Assembly: GCA_958439425.1 (NCBI GenBank)
Contig: CAUBVH010000004.1
Span: 80,592 to 144,591 of the forward strand
Source of the DNA: an uncultured Collinsella sp.
GTDB lineage: Bacteria; Actinomycetota; Coriobacteriia; Coriobacteriales; Coriobacteriaceae
Reading direction: 5' to 3'
Length of the DNA stretch: 64,000 nucleotides
In this document: piece after piece, positions 33,858 to 43,341 of the stretch
Layout: every line of letters starts with the position of its first letter
How positions within the stretch are numbered: position 1 is the first letter of the stretch
Made by a program: the position numbers and the translations under genes
The notes under the pieces: model-generated
Database searches by the model: none
Seen by the model: only the letters and a program-made list of their open reading frames with translations
Told to the model about the DNA's origin: nothing

Positions 33858-33942
33858 AAGTTTCCTGCTCTACAGTCCTGCGCAAGACGGAAAGCACTTA
33901 ATGTGCTTTCCGTCTTGCGCAGGACTGTAGAGCAGGAAACTT
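33858..33942. repeat. Perfect 40-bp inverted repeat with 5-base loop
   Basis: Bases 33858-33897 are the exact reverse complement of 33903-33942, with TTAAT between them. The element has no U-tract and lies 30 bases after the pnp terminator, in a 382-base intergenic region. No coding frame or target duplication is evident. It may be a miniature mobile element, a processing site or a long RNA hairpin. The rest of the region holds only the rnj promoter. Confidence 0.9.
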
Positions 33943-34036
33943 AGCCCGTGCCGGGCCCGCTGAGACCAGACCGGCGGGATAGACCAGTTCAGATGGGGCT
34001 TTGATGCATGGGTGGTCTGTTGTTGTGCAAATGGGT

Positions 34037-34042
34037 ATCATA
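34037..34042 (+). promoter_or_regulatory. Candidate -10 of the rnj operon
   Basis: AAATGGGTATCAT lies about 120 bases upstream of rnj. No clear -35 is seen. Confidence 0.4.
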
Positions 34043-34160
34043 CTGTGGTAATTGCATCGACTCTGTGATGCATGTTTGTACGTTCCCGACGGTCGGTTTG
34101 CCAGAAGCGCCCCGTCGGTTGTTCCAGACCCGTTTCGAAGAAAGGAAACCACACTAACCT

Positions 34161-35831
34161 ATGGCAGCTAAAAAAACATCTCCCTTGAAGATCATCCCGC
34201 TCGGCGGTCTTGACGGCATCGGCAAGAACATGACGGTCTTCGAGTGCGGCGACGACATGGTGCTCGTCGACGCCGGTCTCATGTTCCCGGATGACTCCCA
34301 GCCCGGTATCGACCTGGTGCTTCCCGACTACACCTATGTTCTAGAGAACGAGGAGAAGCTCCGCGGTATCGTCGTCACCCACGGCCACGAGGACCACACC
34401 GGTTCGCTTCCGTATCTGCTGCAGGACCTCAACAATAAGGTGCCCATCTTCTCGAGCAAGCTGACGCTTGGCTTTATCGAGGGCAAGCTTTCCGAGTTCC
34501 GCATCCGCGCACCCAAGTTCCGCGAGGTCAAGGGCGGCAGCCATGTCAACCTCGGCGGCATCTCGCTCGACTTCTTCTCGATGACGCACTCCATCCCCGG
34601 CGCTCTGGGCGTGTTCATTCGCACCAACCAGGGCACCGTTATGCACACCGGCGACTTTAAGCTCGACCAGACGCCCATCGACGGCGTCACGCCCGACTAT
34701 GCCGCTATCAGCCGCTTTGCCAAGCAGGGCATCGACCTGCTGCTTTCCGACTCCACCAATGCCACGGTTCCCGGCTTTACCAAGTCCGAGGCCGAGGTTG
34801 GTCCCAACCTGCTGCACGCCATCAAGAACGCCCCGGGTCGCGTGTTCGTCGCATCGTTCTCGAGCCACATCCATCGTTTGCAGCAGATCTGCGATGCCGC
34901 CCGCAAGTGCGGCCGTAAGGTCGTTGTGACCGGTCGCTCCATGCTCACGAACACCCGCGTGGCGCGCGAGCTCGGTTATCTCAACATCGATGATGCCGAT
35001 ATCATCGATGCCTTCGATATTGATAACCTGCCTGACGACAAGATCGTCGTCATGTGCACTGGTTCGCAGGGCGAGCCGCTGTCGGCCCTGTCCCGCATGG
35101 CCAATGGCGAGCACAAGACGCTCTCCATTCACGAGGGCGATACCGTTATCCTCTCGGCAACTCCTGTTCCCGGCAATGAGAAAGCCGTCCAGCAGGTCGT
35201 CAACAGCCTGGCCAAGCTCGGCTGCGACGTGTGGGATAAGAACCGCGCTCTCGTCCACGTCTCCGGTCACGGTAGCCAGGAGGAGCTCAAGCTCCTGATG
35301 GCCATGGCCAAGCCCACGTACTTTATGCCGGTTCACGGTGAGGCCGTGCATCTACGCGCCCATGCCCAGCTGGCCCGTAAGATGGGTCTCAAGGACGATC
35401 ATATCTTTATCCTCGATAACGGCGACACGCTCGAGATGCGCGGCGGTATCGTCAAACGCGGTACGCCCGTCGAGTCCGGCGTCGTCTATGTCGACGGCCT
35501 GCGCATCGGCGATACCGACCCCATCGTCCTACGCGATCGCCAGAAGCTCGCCAACGACGGTATGGTCACGGCCGTTGCCATCGTCTCGCTCAAGCACAAG
35601 AAGATCGAGGCCATCGAGTTCTCGGGCCGCGGTGTCTCGTTTGCCATCGACGACCAGTTCTCCGAGGATGCCTCCGCATCCATCATGAAGACGATCGAGA
35701 AGGGCAAGTTCAGCTTTACCAGCAGCGGCTCCGATGCCATTCGCAAGGCCGTGCGCGATTCGCTCTCCAACTTTATATGGAGCCGTACGCGCACCCGTCC
35801 GATGATCATTCCGGTCGTCATGGAGGTTTAG
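34161..35831 (+). CDS. rnj: Ribonuclease J
   Basis: RNase J is a metallo-beta-lactamase-fold endo- and 5'-exoribonuclease. The 556-residue protein has the metal motif THGHEDHTGS, the beta-CASP segment with SDSTNATVPG and the HVSGHGSQEELK motif. It is the single copy seen here. ftsK follows after one base. Confidence 0.95.
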   Translation: MAAKKTSPLKIIPLGGLDGIGKNMTVFECGDDMVLVDAGLMFPDDSQPGIDLVLPDYTYVLENEEKLRGIVVTHGHEDHTGSLPYLLQDLNNKVPIFSSKLTLGFIEGKLSEFRIRAPKFREVKGGSHVNLGGISLDFFSMTHSIPGALGVFIRTNQGTVMHTGDFKLDQTPIDGVTPDYAAISRFAKQGIDLLLSDSTNATVPGFTKSEAEVGPNLLHAIKNAPGRVFVASFSSHIHRLQQICDAARKCGRKVVVTGRSMLTNTRVARELGYLNIDDADIIDAFDIDNLPDDKIVVMCTGSQGEPLSALSRMANGEHKTLSIHEGDTVILSATPVPGNEKAVQQVVNSLAKLGCDVWDKNRALVHVSGHGSQEELKLLMAMAKPTYFMPVHGEAVHLRAHAQLARKMGLKDDHIFILDNGDTLEMRGGIVKRGTPVESGVVYVDGLRIGDTDPIVLRDRQKLANDGMVTAVAIVSLKHKKIEAIEFSGRGVSFAIDDQFSEDASASIMKTIEKGKFSFTSSGSDAIRKAVRDSLSNFIWSRTRTRPMIIPVVMEV

Positions 35832-35832
35832 T

Positions 35833-38610
35833 TTGGCGCGCGGATCTGCACAAAACGCCAAGGGCAATAAAGCCAACAACCAGCCGGCATCTGCTAAGGG
35901 TGCCGGTTCCCATCTGCGTGCCAATAAGGGCCACGAGGCCGAGTTCGATGAGTTCGAGCCTCTGGTCGAGCCCTCGGCCAATCGCGATATCGCCGGCGTG
36001 GTCATCGCCGTTTTGGCGATTGCGTCCTTCATTGCCGTGATTTCCCCGGCAACGGCGCCCGTGACGGCCGCTGTTGCCGGTTTCTACCACCTGGGCTTTG
36101 GTCTGGGCGCCTACGTGCTGCCGATCGTCATCTTGCTGTTTGCCGCCACGCTCTTTTTGGGTGAGGACTCGCCGCTCAACGTGCGCTCTGTTGCGGGCGG
36201 CGCCTTGGTCTTTATCGCCGTCGTCTCCATTCTTTCGCTGATGGTGCCGGGCACGAGCGATTCGTGCGACCTTATGTTTACGCCGCAGAACCTTTCCGTG
36301 TCGGGCGGCTACATTGGCGCCTTTATCGCAAGTGCCTTGCAAAACGCCCTGGGTAAACCTATCGCCATGGTTGTCTTGCTGGGGCTTGTCGTCGTTGGTT
36401 TGGTCATTATCGGCTTTTCGGTGGGTGGCGTTTTGCGCTCCGCACGCGATCGCGCTGCCGATTTTGCCGAGCGTCGACGTGCCGATGTCAATGCGAGCCC
36501 GTGGGGCGATGAAGAGGCCCTGTCTGTTCCCGGCGTCGCTCGTCCGCACCTGAGCATTTTGCGCCAGAAGGGGACTGACGCCGCGGTGACCACGGTCATG
36601 GGTGGCGATGTCGACCCGGTTTTGGATGACGACGAGGACGATGACCCGTTTGTCGGCGTATCCGAGTCGGTTGAAGCCGAGCGGGCCAAGACCACGCTGC
36701 TGCCGCGCCGTCATGCCAAGAAGGGCAAGACGGTTCCCAAGCTCAATACGAGTGAGCCCGACCCGTCTTGGTCCGATAGCGAGATTGAGCTCACCGAGGG
36801 CGATGACGAGGACGACGAGGCTCCGATTGAGACCGCAAAGACAACTTTGCTGCCGCGTCGCCATGCAAAGCGCGGCCAGGTCACCGGACAGCTTTCGATG
36901 GAGGACGATCCGGACAAGGTTGACGAGTCCGAGCCGCCGTTTTCCGTGAATCCCGTCTCGGCCGCACCTCAGATTCCCGACTTCCTGAAGCATCCCAAGG
37001 TTGCCGATGCGCCTGCCACGAGTGCTATCGAATCGGCTGCGGCTCGTGATGGGGGAGTGGACGACGGCGCCGCAGATAACGAGGGCGAAGAGGAGGACGG
37101 CCTCAAGCTTCCGCCGCTCGAAATCCTGCATGCCAACCCGCAGTCGGCTTCCGCTGCGTCTTCGGACAAGGAGCTGGAGCAGACCGCTGAGTCACTGCAA
37201 TCCACCTTGCTTGAGTTTGGCCGCAGTGCCCGCGTGGTCGGCTGGATCGCCGGCCCCACGGTGACGACCTTTAAGCTGCAGCCCGGTGAGGGCGAGCGTG
37301 TGAGCAAAATCTCGAGCCTCGAGGACGATATTGCGCTTTCGCTCGCCGCCCAGTCGGTTCGTATCTTTGCCCCGATCCCCGGCACCTCGCTCGTGGGCAT
37401 CGAGATTCCCAACCGCAAGCGCCAGAACGTCAATCTGGGCGACGTGCTGCCCTATGTGAAGGGCGGTCCGCTCGAGCTTGCCATCGGCCGCGACGCCGAG
37501 GGCACGCCGGTCGTCGCCGACCTCGCCAAGATGCCTCACCTGTTGATCGCCGGTACGACCGGTTCTGGTAAGTCGGTGATGATCAATTCCATCATCACGA
37601 CCTTGCTCATGCGCGCCCTTCCCGAGGACGTTCGCCTGATCATGGTCGACCCCAAGCGCGTCGAGCTTGCGGGCTATAACGGTCTGCCGCATCTCTATGT
37701 GCCCGTGGTGACCGAGCCCAAGCAGGCCGCGAGCGCTCTGCAATGGGCTGTGTCCGAGATGGAGCGTCGCCTGAAGGTCTTCGAGCGTCTCAACGTGCGT
37801 AAGATCTCGACCTATAACGAAAAGCAGGCCGCCGGCGAGTTTGAGCATTACGACAACCCGCCGCAAAAGATGCCCTACCTGGTCATTATCATTGACGAGC
37901 TCTCTGACCTGATGATGGTCGCCGGTAAGGATGTCGAGGCCTCGATCGTGCGTATTGCACAGCTGGGCCGCGCCGCCGGTATTCACCTTATCGTTGCCAC
38001 GCAGCGCCCCAGCTCCAACGTGGTGACGGGCCTTATCAAGGCCAACATCACCAACCGTATCGCCTTTAACGTCGCCACGGGCATCGACTCGCGCGTCATC
38101 ATCGACCAGATGGGTGCCGAGAAGCTCACCGGTTTGGGCGACATGCTGTTCTCCAAGGTCGACTGGGGCAAGCCCCGCCGTATCCAGGGCTGCTTTGTCT
38201 CGGACGACGAAATCAACGAGATTGTCGAGTTCGTCAAGTCGCAGAGCGAGCCCGACTACCACGAGGAGATTCTGTCCGCCGTGGCGCCCGCTTCCATGTC
38301 CATGGCTGGTGGCGGCGGCATTGTCCGCACCGGAGTCGCCGAGCCGCAAGACGATGATCCGCTCATTTGGGAAGCCGCCCATATTGTGGTGGAATCGCAG
38401 CTTGGCTCCACATCTGGCCTGCAACGCCGCCTGAAGGTTGGCTATGCGCGTGCCGGGCGTATTATGGACATGCTGGAAGAAAAGGGTGTCGTCGGCCCGC
38501 CCGACGGTTCCAAGCCGCGCGAGGTCCTGTTGGACGAGGAGGGGCTTGCCGCGCTGGAATCTGTCGACGCCGAGATGGCACGTGAAGATCGTGAGTTTGG
38601 AGGATTCTGA
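35833..38610 (+). CDS. ftsK: DNA translocase FtsK/SpoIIIE
   Basis: FtsK pumps chromosomal DNA at the septum. The 925-residue protein has four N-terminal membrane helices (about residues 50-205), a long acidic linker to about residue 450, the motor with Walker A GTTGSGKSVMIN and Walker B VIIIDELSDL, and a C-terminal gamma winged helix. The start is TTG 35833 after GGAGG. The linker holds two copies of a basic motif (KTTLLPRRHAK at about residues 286 and 336). It overlaps the next gene by one base. Confidence 0.95.
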   Translation: MARGSAQNAKGNKANNQPASAKGAGSHLRANKGHEAEFDEFEPLVEPSANRDIAGVVIAVLAIASFIAVISPATAPVTAAVAGFYHLGFGLGAYVLPIVILLFAATLFLGEDSPLNVRSVAGGALVFIAVVSILSLMVPGTSDSCDLMFTPQNLSVSGGYIGAFIASALQNALGKPIAMVVLLGLVVVGLVIIGFSVGGVLRSARDRAADFAERRRADVNASPWGDEEALSVPGVARPHLSILRQKGTDAAVTTVMGGDVDPVLDDDEDDDPFVGVSESVEAERAKTTLLPRRHAKKGKTVPKLNTSEPDPSWSDSEIELTEGDDEDDEAPIETAKTTLLPRRHAKRGQVTGQLSMEDDPDKVDESEPPFSVNPVSAAPQIPDFLKHPKVADAPATSAIESAAARDGGVDDGAADNEGEEEDGLKLPPLEILHANPQSASAASSDKELEQTAESLQSTLLEFGRSARVVGWIAGPTVTTFKLQPGEGERVSKISSLEDDIALSLAAQSVRIFAPIPGTSLVGIEIPNRKRQNVNLGDVLPYVKGGPLELAIGRDAEGTPVVADLAKMPHLLIAGTTGSGKSVMINSIITTLLMRALPEDVRLIMVDPKRVELAGYNGLPHLYVPVVTEPKQAASALQWAVSEMERRLKVFERLNVRKISTYNEKQAAGEFEHYDNPPQKMPYLVIIIDELSDLMMVAGKDVEASIVRIAQLGRAAGIHLIVATQRPSSNVVTGLIKANITNRIAFNVATGIDSRVIIDQMGAEKLTGLGDMLFSKVDWGKPRRIQGCFVSDDEINEIVEFVKSQSEPDYHEEILSAVAPASMSMAGGGGIVRTGVAEPQDDDPLIWEAAHIVVESQLGSTSGLQRRLKVGYARAGRIMDMLEEKGVVGPPDGSKPREVLLDEEGLAALESVDAEMAREDREFGGF

Positions 38611-40121
38611 TGGCTGCACGCTTTGGTGACATGCTGCTCGAGCAGCGTCGCCGAATGGGCCTTTCCATTCAGCAGGTCGCCAACACCATCAAAATCAGGC
38701 CGCAGATCATCGAGTTTTTCGAGACCGGTAACTTTGCTTCGATGCCGCCGCGCGGCTATGCGCAGGGCATGATTTCGAGCTATGCTCGCTTTTTGGGCCT
38801 CAATCCACGCGAGGTCGTCAATGCCTACTTTGACGAGCTGATGGCATACGAGCGCGAGACGTCGCAGCAGGGCGGCCGTTTTCAGGACGCCGCCGGCTAT
38901 GTCAATTCGCGTTCCTCTGTCGATAACGGGCGCTTCCTGATGGTTCAGGGCGGTCGTTCGACCCGCTATGGACAGCGTCCTCAGCAGGCCGGTTATATTA
39001 CCGAGACGGGTTCGGGCGAGGAGATTCGCTCGCAGCGTGACCGGTTCCGCAGTACGCCGATGCCCGAGGACCGTGCGCTTCCCGCTGCCCGCGGCGTGGC
39101 GCGTGACCCTCGTGCCGGCTACGGCGACGGCGGCTATTCCGATCGCGGTCACCGTGGTATCTCCACCGGACGCTCTCGCAGTGGCTATGCGGACGCCGAT
39201 ACCACGCAGGTGACGCCGCGTCTTCGCTCTCAATCACAGCCGTATGGCCAGCGCTCTTCGGCTCCGCGTGCGGGCCAGCGTGGCTATCAAGGCCGCGGTG
39301 AACTTGCGCCCCGATCGGGTCAGCGCAGCCTTCAGGGCCAGGGTGGCTATTGCGGCCGTTCCGATAGCAATCGTGGTCGTATGCCTCAGGGAGGCGGCCG
39401 CAGCAGTTCCAGTCGTGGACGCGGCGGTTCCCGTGCTCCTCAAAACAACGGGCTCGATCCGCGTATCGTCTACGCAGGTATCGGTGCCGTGGCGTTGCTG
39501 CTGATCGTGCTCATCGTGGTACTTCTGCGCGGCTGCGCATCTTCGACGCCCGAGACCACGCCCGAGACGCCCGCTGTTACCAAGACGACGACCAAGAAGT
39601 CTTCTAAGAAGACCGAAACGGTCGACGAGGACGAAGACACCGATGAGGCGACGGATGAGTCGACTGATTCGGACGCCGCCAAGACGACGGCCAAGAAGGA
39701 AGAGAACGAGGTCACAAAGGTTAAGGTCTCCGTTGCCAAGGGAAAGACCGCGTGGATTGAGGTCAAGGTCGACGGAAAGTCGGTCTATGGCGCTCAGGCG
39801 ACTGGCCCCTTTGAGCAGGAGTACACGCCCGAGTCCTCGATCGAGATCACCACGTCCAAGCCTTCCGATGTCACCGTTACCAAGAACGGCGAAAAGGTCC
39901 GTTACGATACCAAGACCTCGGGCGTGGCGCGTGTGACGATCACCGTTCCCAAGAAGGAGACGACTGATTCCGAGAATGGTGAAAGTTCTGATGGTACCGA
40001 CACCACCGATGGTACCGACACCACCGACGGCACCGATGCCCAGTCCACGGATGGCTCCGATACTGCAACTGACGGCCAGACGCCCGCCGATTCTACCGAC
40101 TATTCGTACGATAGCTACTAA
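38610..40121 (+). CDS. RodZ-like helix-turn-helix membrane protein
   Basis: The 503-residue protein has an N-terminal HTH of the RodZ/HTH_25 type (MGLSIQQVANTIKIRPQII), a long Gly/Arg/Ser/Gln-rich linker, one membrane helix near residue 293-310 and an extracytoplasmic C-terminus with a RodZ-like DUF4115 segment (WIEVKVDGKSVYG). The tail is Thr/Asp/Gly-rich, made by an 18-base tandem repeat. RodZ links MreB to the cell wall machinery in rods. The linker is much longer than usual. It is coupled to ftsK by a TGATG overlap. Confidence 0.8.
   Translation: MAARFGDMLLEQRRRMGLSIQQVANTIKIRPQIIEFFETGNFASMPPRGYAQGMISSYARFLGLNPREVVNAYFDELMAYERETSQQGGRFQDAAGYVNSRSSVDNGRFLMVQGGRSTRYGQRPQQAGYITETGSGEEIRSQRDRFRSTPMPEDRALPAARGVARDPRAGYGDGGYSDRGHRGISTGRSRSGYADADTTQVTPRLRSQSQPYGQRSSAPRAGQRGYQGRGELAPRSGQRSLQGQGGYCGRSDSNRGRMPQGGGRSSSSRGRGGSRAPQNNGLDPRIVYAGIGAVALLLIVLIVVLLRGCASSTPETTPETPAVTKTTTKKSSKKTETVDEDEDTDEATDESTDSDAAKTTAKKEENEVTKVKVSVAKGKTAWIEVKVDGKSVYGAQATGPFEQEYTPESSIEITTSKPSDVTVTKNGEKVRYDTKTSGVARVTITVPKKETTDSENGESSDGTDTTDGTDTTDGTDAQSTDGSDTATDGQTPADSTDYSYDSY
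39993..40034 (+). repeat. 18-base tandem repeat in the 3' end of the RodZ-like gene
   Basis: GGTACCGACACCACCGAT (39993-40010) is repeated at 40011-40028 with one change, then partly again. It encodes Gly-Thr-Asp-Thr-Thr-Asp and is a likely site of length variation. Confidence 0.8.
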
Positions 40122-40147
40122 GCCGCTCGTACGCGAAAGGAAACATC

Positions 40148-40645
40148 ATGGCTAAAGATTCCAGCTTCGACGTCGTGTCCGAGGTTAACATGCAAGAGGT
40201 CGACAACGCCTTCCAGCAGACCACGCGCGAGATTTCCCAGCGCTATGACCTGAAGGATTCCGGCGCCACGATCGAGCTTTCGAAGGGCGACAAGCTCTTT
40301 ACGATCAACGCCCCGGCCGACTTTGTCTCCAAGCAGATCATCGATGTCCTGAGCTCCAAGCTCATCAAGCGCGGCATCGACCTCAAGGCTGTCTCGTGGG
40401 ATGCTCCGCAGGCGGCATCGGGCGGCACCGTGCGCGTGCTCGGTCATATCGTCGAGGGTATCGACCAGGCGACCGCCAAGAAGATCAATAAGGACATCAA
40501 GGACCAAAAGCTCAAGGTCAAGGTGACCATCGAGGCCGACAAGCTGCGTGTTTCCTCTGCTTCGAAGGACGCGTTGCAGACCGTGATCCAGTTCCTGCGC
40601 GACCAGGACTACGGCCAGCCGCTGCAGTTCACCAACTACCGCTAA
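40148..40645 (+). CDS. yajQ: YajQ family nucleotide-binding protein
   Basis: The 165-residue protein matches the YajQ family from end to end, with SFDVVSEVNMQEVDNA at the start and DYGQPLQFTNYR at the end. Family members bind cyclic di-GMP or nucleic acid in some bacteria; here the role is unknown. AAAGGAAA precedes the ATG. Confidence 0.92.
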   Translation: MAKDSSFDVVSEVNMQEVDNAFQQTTREISQRYDLKDSGATIELSKGDKLFTINAPADFVSKQIIDVLSSKLIKRGIDLKAVSWDAPQAASGGTVRVLGHIVEGIDQATAKKINKDIKDQKLKVKVTIEADKLRVSSASKDALQTVIQFLRDQDYGQPLQFTNYR

Positions 40646-40672
40646 TATCATTCGAAAGGACCGCTCTTCAAC

Positions 40673-42022
40673 ATGGATACACCGTTGGGCTCCGTGCTCT
40701 ACATCACCCTCGGGTGCGCTAAGAACGAGGTTGACACCGATCGCATGCGTTCTCTTTTGACCGCCGCAGGCTACGAGGAGGCATTCGATCCGCAGGATGC
40801 CGATATCGCTATCGTCAACACATGCTCGTTCTTGGCCTCCGCAACGTCTGAGAGCATCGAGACCACTCTCGAGCTCGCCAACGAGGTGCAGGACGGCGTT
40901 CGCTCCTGCCCCATCGTCATGTGCGGTTGCGTGCCGTCGCGCTACGGCGATGACCTGCCCGACGAGCTGCCCGAGGTCGCTGCCTTTGTAAAGGCCGACG
41001 AAGAGGACGGCATCGTGGCGGTCATCGACGGCGTGCTGGGTATCGAGCGCGAGATTGCCGCCTATATTCCTCAGGTCAAGCGTACCGTCGAGGGTGCGGT
41101 CGCCTACGTGAAGATCTCCGATGGCTGCAATCGCTTCTGCAGCTTCTGCATGATCCCCTACATTCGCGGTCGCTATCATTCTCGCAATGCTGAGAGCATT
41201 ATCTCGGAGGTGCGCGACCTGGTCGCAGGCGGTGTGCGCGAGATCGTGCTGATCGGTCAGGATACGGGTATCTGGGGCAGCGACTTTGCCGATGAGGACA
41301 TAGCCGAGGGCTCGCCGCGCAATCTGGCTCAGCTGTTGCGCGCCGTCGCCGAGGCTGTGCGTCCGCAGAACGTTTGGGTGCGCGTGCTCTATCTGCAGCC
41401 CGAGGGCATGACCGACGAGCTTATCGATACGATTCGCGATACGCCCGAGGTGCTGCCTTATATCGATATCCCCGTGCAGCACTGCGACGCGCGCATCCTC
41501 AAGGCTATGCGCCGTTCTGGTTCGCGCCAGGAGCTCGAGGACCTGTTCCGTGATCTGCGTGAGCGTATCCCCGGCATTGTGATCCGTTCCACAGCCATGG
41601 TCGGCTTCCCGACCGAGACCGACGACGAGTTCCGCGACCTTATCGACTTTATGGACACCGTCGGCTTTGACTACACGAGCGTCTTTGCCTACTCGCAGGA
41701 GGAGGGCAGCCTGGCCGCTAAGATGGAGGGTCAGGTCGATGAGGAGGTCAAGCTCGAGCGCGCCCAGGAGGCCATGGACCTGGCCGAGTCGCTCGGTTTT
41801 GCCGCCACCGCCGCACATGTGGGCGAGCGCGCCCAGGTGATCGTCGACGGCATCGAGGAGACCGAGGACGGCGCCGAGCTGATCGGCCATGCTTGGTTCC
41901 AGGCGCCCGATTCCGATGGCGCGGTGCACTTGGACGCCAGCGAGGCGTCCGTGGGCGATATTCTGACGGTCGAGTTTACCGATAGCTTCTGCTATGAGCT
42001 TATCGGCCATGTTGTGGAGTAG
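40673..42022 (+). CDS. rimO: Ribosomal protein S12 methylthiotransferase RimO
   Basis: RimO methylthiolates the conserved aspartate of S12. The 449-residue protein has LGCAKNEVDTDRM, the radical SAM motif CNRFCSFCMIPYIRG and a C-terminal TRAM-like region. GCAKN and the RGRYHSR segment favour RimO over MiaB. A minus-strand frame of 1013 codons covers this region but is a shadow. Confidence 0.93.
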   Translation: MDTPLGSVLYITLGCAKNEVDTDRMRSLLTAAGYEEAFDPQDADIAIVNTCSFLASATSESIETTLELANEVQDGVRSCPIVMCGCVPSRYGDDLPDELPEVAAFVKADEEDGIVAVIDGVLGIEREIAAYIPQVKRTVEGAVAYVKISDGCNRFCSFCMIPYIRGRYHSRNAESIISEVRDLVAGGVREIVLIGQDTGIWGSDFADEDIAEGSPRNLAQLLRAVAEAVRPQNVWVRVLYLQPEGMTDELIDTIRDTPEVLPYIDIPVQHCDARILKAMRRSGSRQELEDLFRDLRERIPGIVIRSTAMVGFPTETDDEFRDLIDFMDTVGFDYTSVFAYSQEEGSLAAKMEGQVDEEVKLERAQEAMDLAESLGFAATAAHVGERAQVIVDGIEETEDGAELIGHAWFQAPDSDGAVHLDASEASVGDILTVEFTDSFCYELIGHVVE

Positions 42023-42031
42023 GAGAGCATC

Positions 42032-42670
42032 GTGGCAAACGAGAGCAATAAGGAACTGACGAGTGTTTGGACGCCCGCCAACATCGTGACGTGTGTGCGC
42101 ATCGTCTTTATCCCGGTGTTCATGATCGTGTCGGCGCTTTCTCACACGAGTGTTGCCGGTACAGATTGGAGCACCTTCGACGGCCCGCTCGCCGCTGCAG
42201 CCTTCATTCTGTATGTTATCCTGTCGTGCACCGATAAGGTCGACGGTTATCTGGCGCGTTCGCGCAATGAGATTACCGACTTCGGTAAATTCTTGGACCC
42301 CATTGCCGACAAGCTGCTCGTGTTCTCGGCCTTGCTGCTGTTCTTGGACTTTGGCGCCGTGTCGGTTTGGTCCGTGTTCATCATCTTGTTCCGCGAGCTG
42401 TTGGTAAGCGCCCTGCGCATGGTTGCGAGTGCCGCCGGCGTGGTCGTTGCCGCCGATAAGCTTGGCAAGTACAAGACGGCGACCACGATGGTCTCCATCT
42501 GCGGTTACCTGTGCGTCTTTGCGATGGCCGGCTTGCACCATGGCCCGCTGGCGCTGACGCTCGGCATCTACTCGGTGTCGCGCTTCCTGTACGCCGTTGC
42601 CGTTGTCCTGACCGTTATCTCGGGCGCCCAGTACTTCTGGAACTGCCGCAAGATCGTCTTTTCGGTCTAG
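42032..42670 (+). CDS. pgsA: CDP-diacylglycerol-glycerol-3-phosphate phosphatidyltransferase
   Basis: This membrane enzyme makes phosphatidylglycerol phosphate. The CDP-alcohol phosphotransferase signature DKVDGYLARSRN...GKFLDPIAD is complete. About five membrane helices fit in 212 residues. The GTG start follows GGAGAG. A second family member lies near 63 kb; the assignment of substrates between the two is inferred. Confidence 0.88.
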   Translation: MANESNKELTSVWTPANIVTCVRIVFIPVFMIVSALSHTSVAGTDWSTFDGPLAAAAFILYVILSCTDKVDGYLARSRNEITDFGKFLDPIADKLLVFSALLLFLDFGAVSVWSVFIILFRELLVSALRMVASAAGVVVAADKLGKYKTATTMVSICGYLCVFAMAGLHHGPLALTLGIYSVSRFLYAVAVVLTVISGAQYFWNCRKIVFSV

Positions 42671-42676
42671 GTTCTG

Positions 42677-43213
42677 GTGGGTATGACGGACTCTTTTGAG
42701 CAGATTTCCGCACATAACGAGGAGCTGGCGCGTCATATTGTCGAGCGCGCGAGCGTTCGGGGCGTGACGGTTTCGACGGCTGAGTCGCTGACAGCAGGTA
42801 TGATTGCCTCGACGATTGCCGATATCCCGGGCGCCTCGGCGGTGCTGCGTGGCGGTGCGGTGACCTACTGCGATGAGATCAAGCATCGCGTTTTGGGTGT
42901 TGATCAGGAGACGCTCGACCGCTATACCGCGGTGTCGCATCAGACCGCGCGCGAGATGGCGGCGCGTTCGCTGGAGCTGTACCAGAGCGATATTGCAGTG
43001 AGCGCAACGGGTTATGCCGGCCCCGGCGGCGGCACTGAGGACGATCCGGCTGGCACTTTCTATATTGGCTGGGCGTATCGCGCGGCTGATGGGGAAGTGC
43101 CGGTCGTGGACTCTGTGCGCTGCCACTATGAGGGCGACCGTTCGTGTGTTCGTGCCCATGCGGTCGCGGAGGCATTGGGACGCATTGCCCTTGTGCTTAA
43201 CTCTATGGAATAG
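42677..43213 (+). CDS. pncC: CinA C-terminal domain protein (nicotinamide-nucleotide amidase)
   Basis: This 178-residue protein is the stand-alone amidase domain of CinA, which deamidates NMN. The motif STAESLTAGMIAS and SATGYAGPGGGTEDDPAGTFYIG are visible. GTG 42677 or ATG 42683 may be the start. A stand-alone domain next to pgsA and recA is common in Gram-positives, where full-length cinA often precedes recA. Confidence 0.88.
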   Translation: MGMTDSFEQISAHNEELARHIVERASVRGVTVSTAESLTAGMIASTIADIPGASAVLRGGAVTYCDEIKHRVLGVDQETLDRYTAVSHQTAREMAARSLELYQSDIAVSATGYAGPGGGTEDDPAGTFYIGWAYRAADGEVPVVDSVRCHYEGDRSCVRAHAVAEALGRIALVLNSME

Positions 43214-43222
43214 ACGTGTTTT

Positions 43223-43242
43223 AAGGGGCCTTCGGGCCCCTT
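43223..43242 (+). terminator. UUCG-capped terminator hairpin after pncC
   Basis: AAGGGGCC-TTCG-GGCCCCTT (43223-43242) is followed by AATTG only, so the U-tract is poor. Confidence 0.7.
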
Positions 43243-43341
43243 AATTGTGGAGATAGGGACCCCTGACGAATTTAGCGTTTGCGCTGGTCATAGGTGTATT
43301 TTTGCCTTTCTTGTTCTTATTTGCCCCTTTGTGGTCAAGCA

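Noticed and set aside
40118..43159. 1013-codon open frame on the minus strand over yajQ-rimO-pgsA-pncC
   Set aside because: It crosses four well-supported plus-strand genes and has no recognisable domain. It is a codon-bias shadow.
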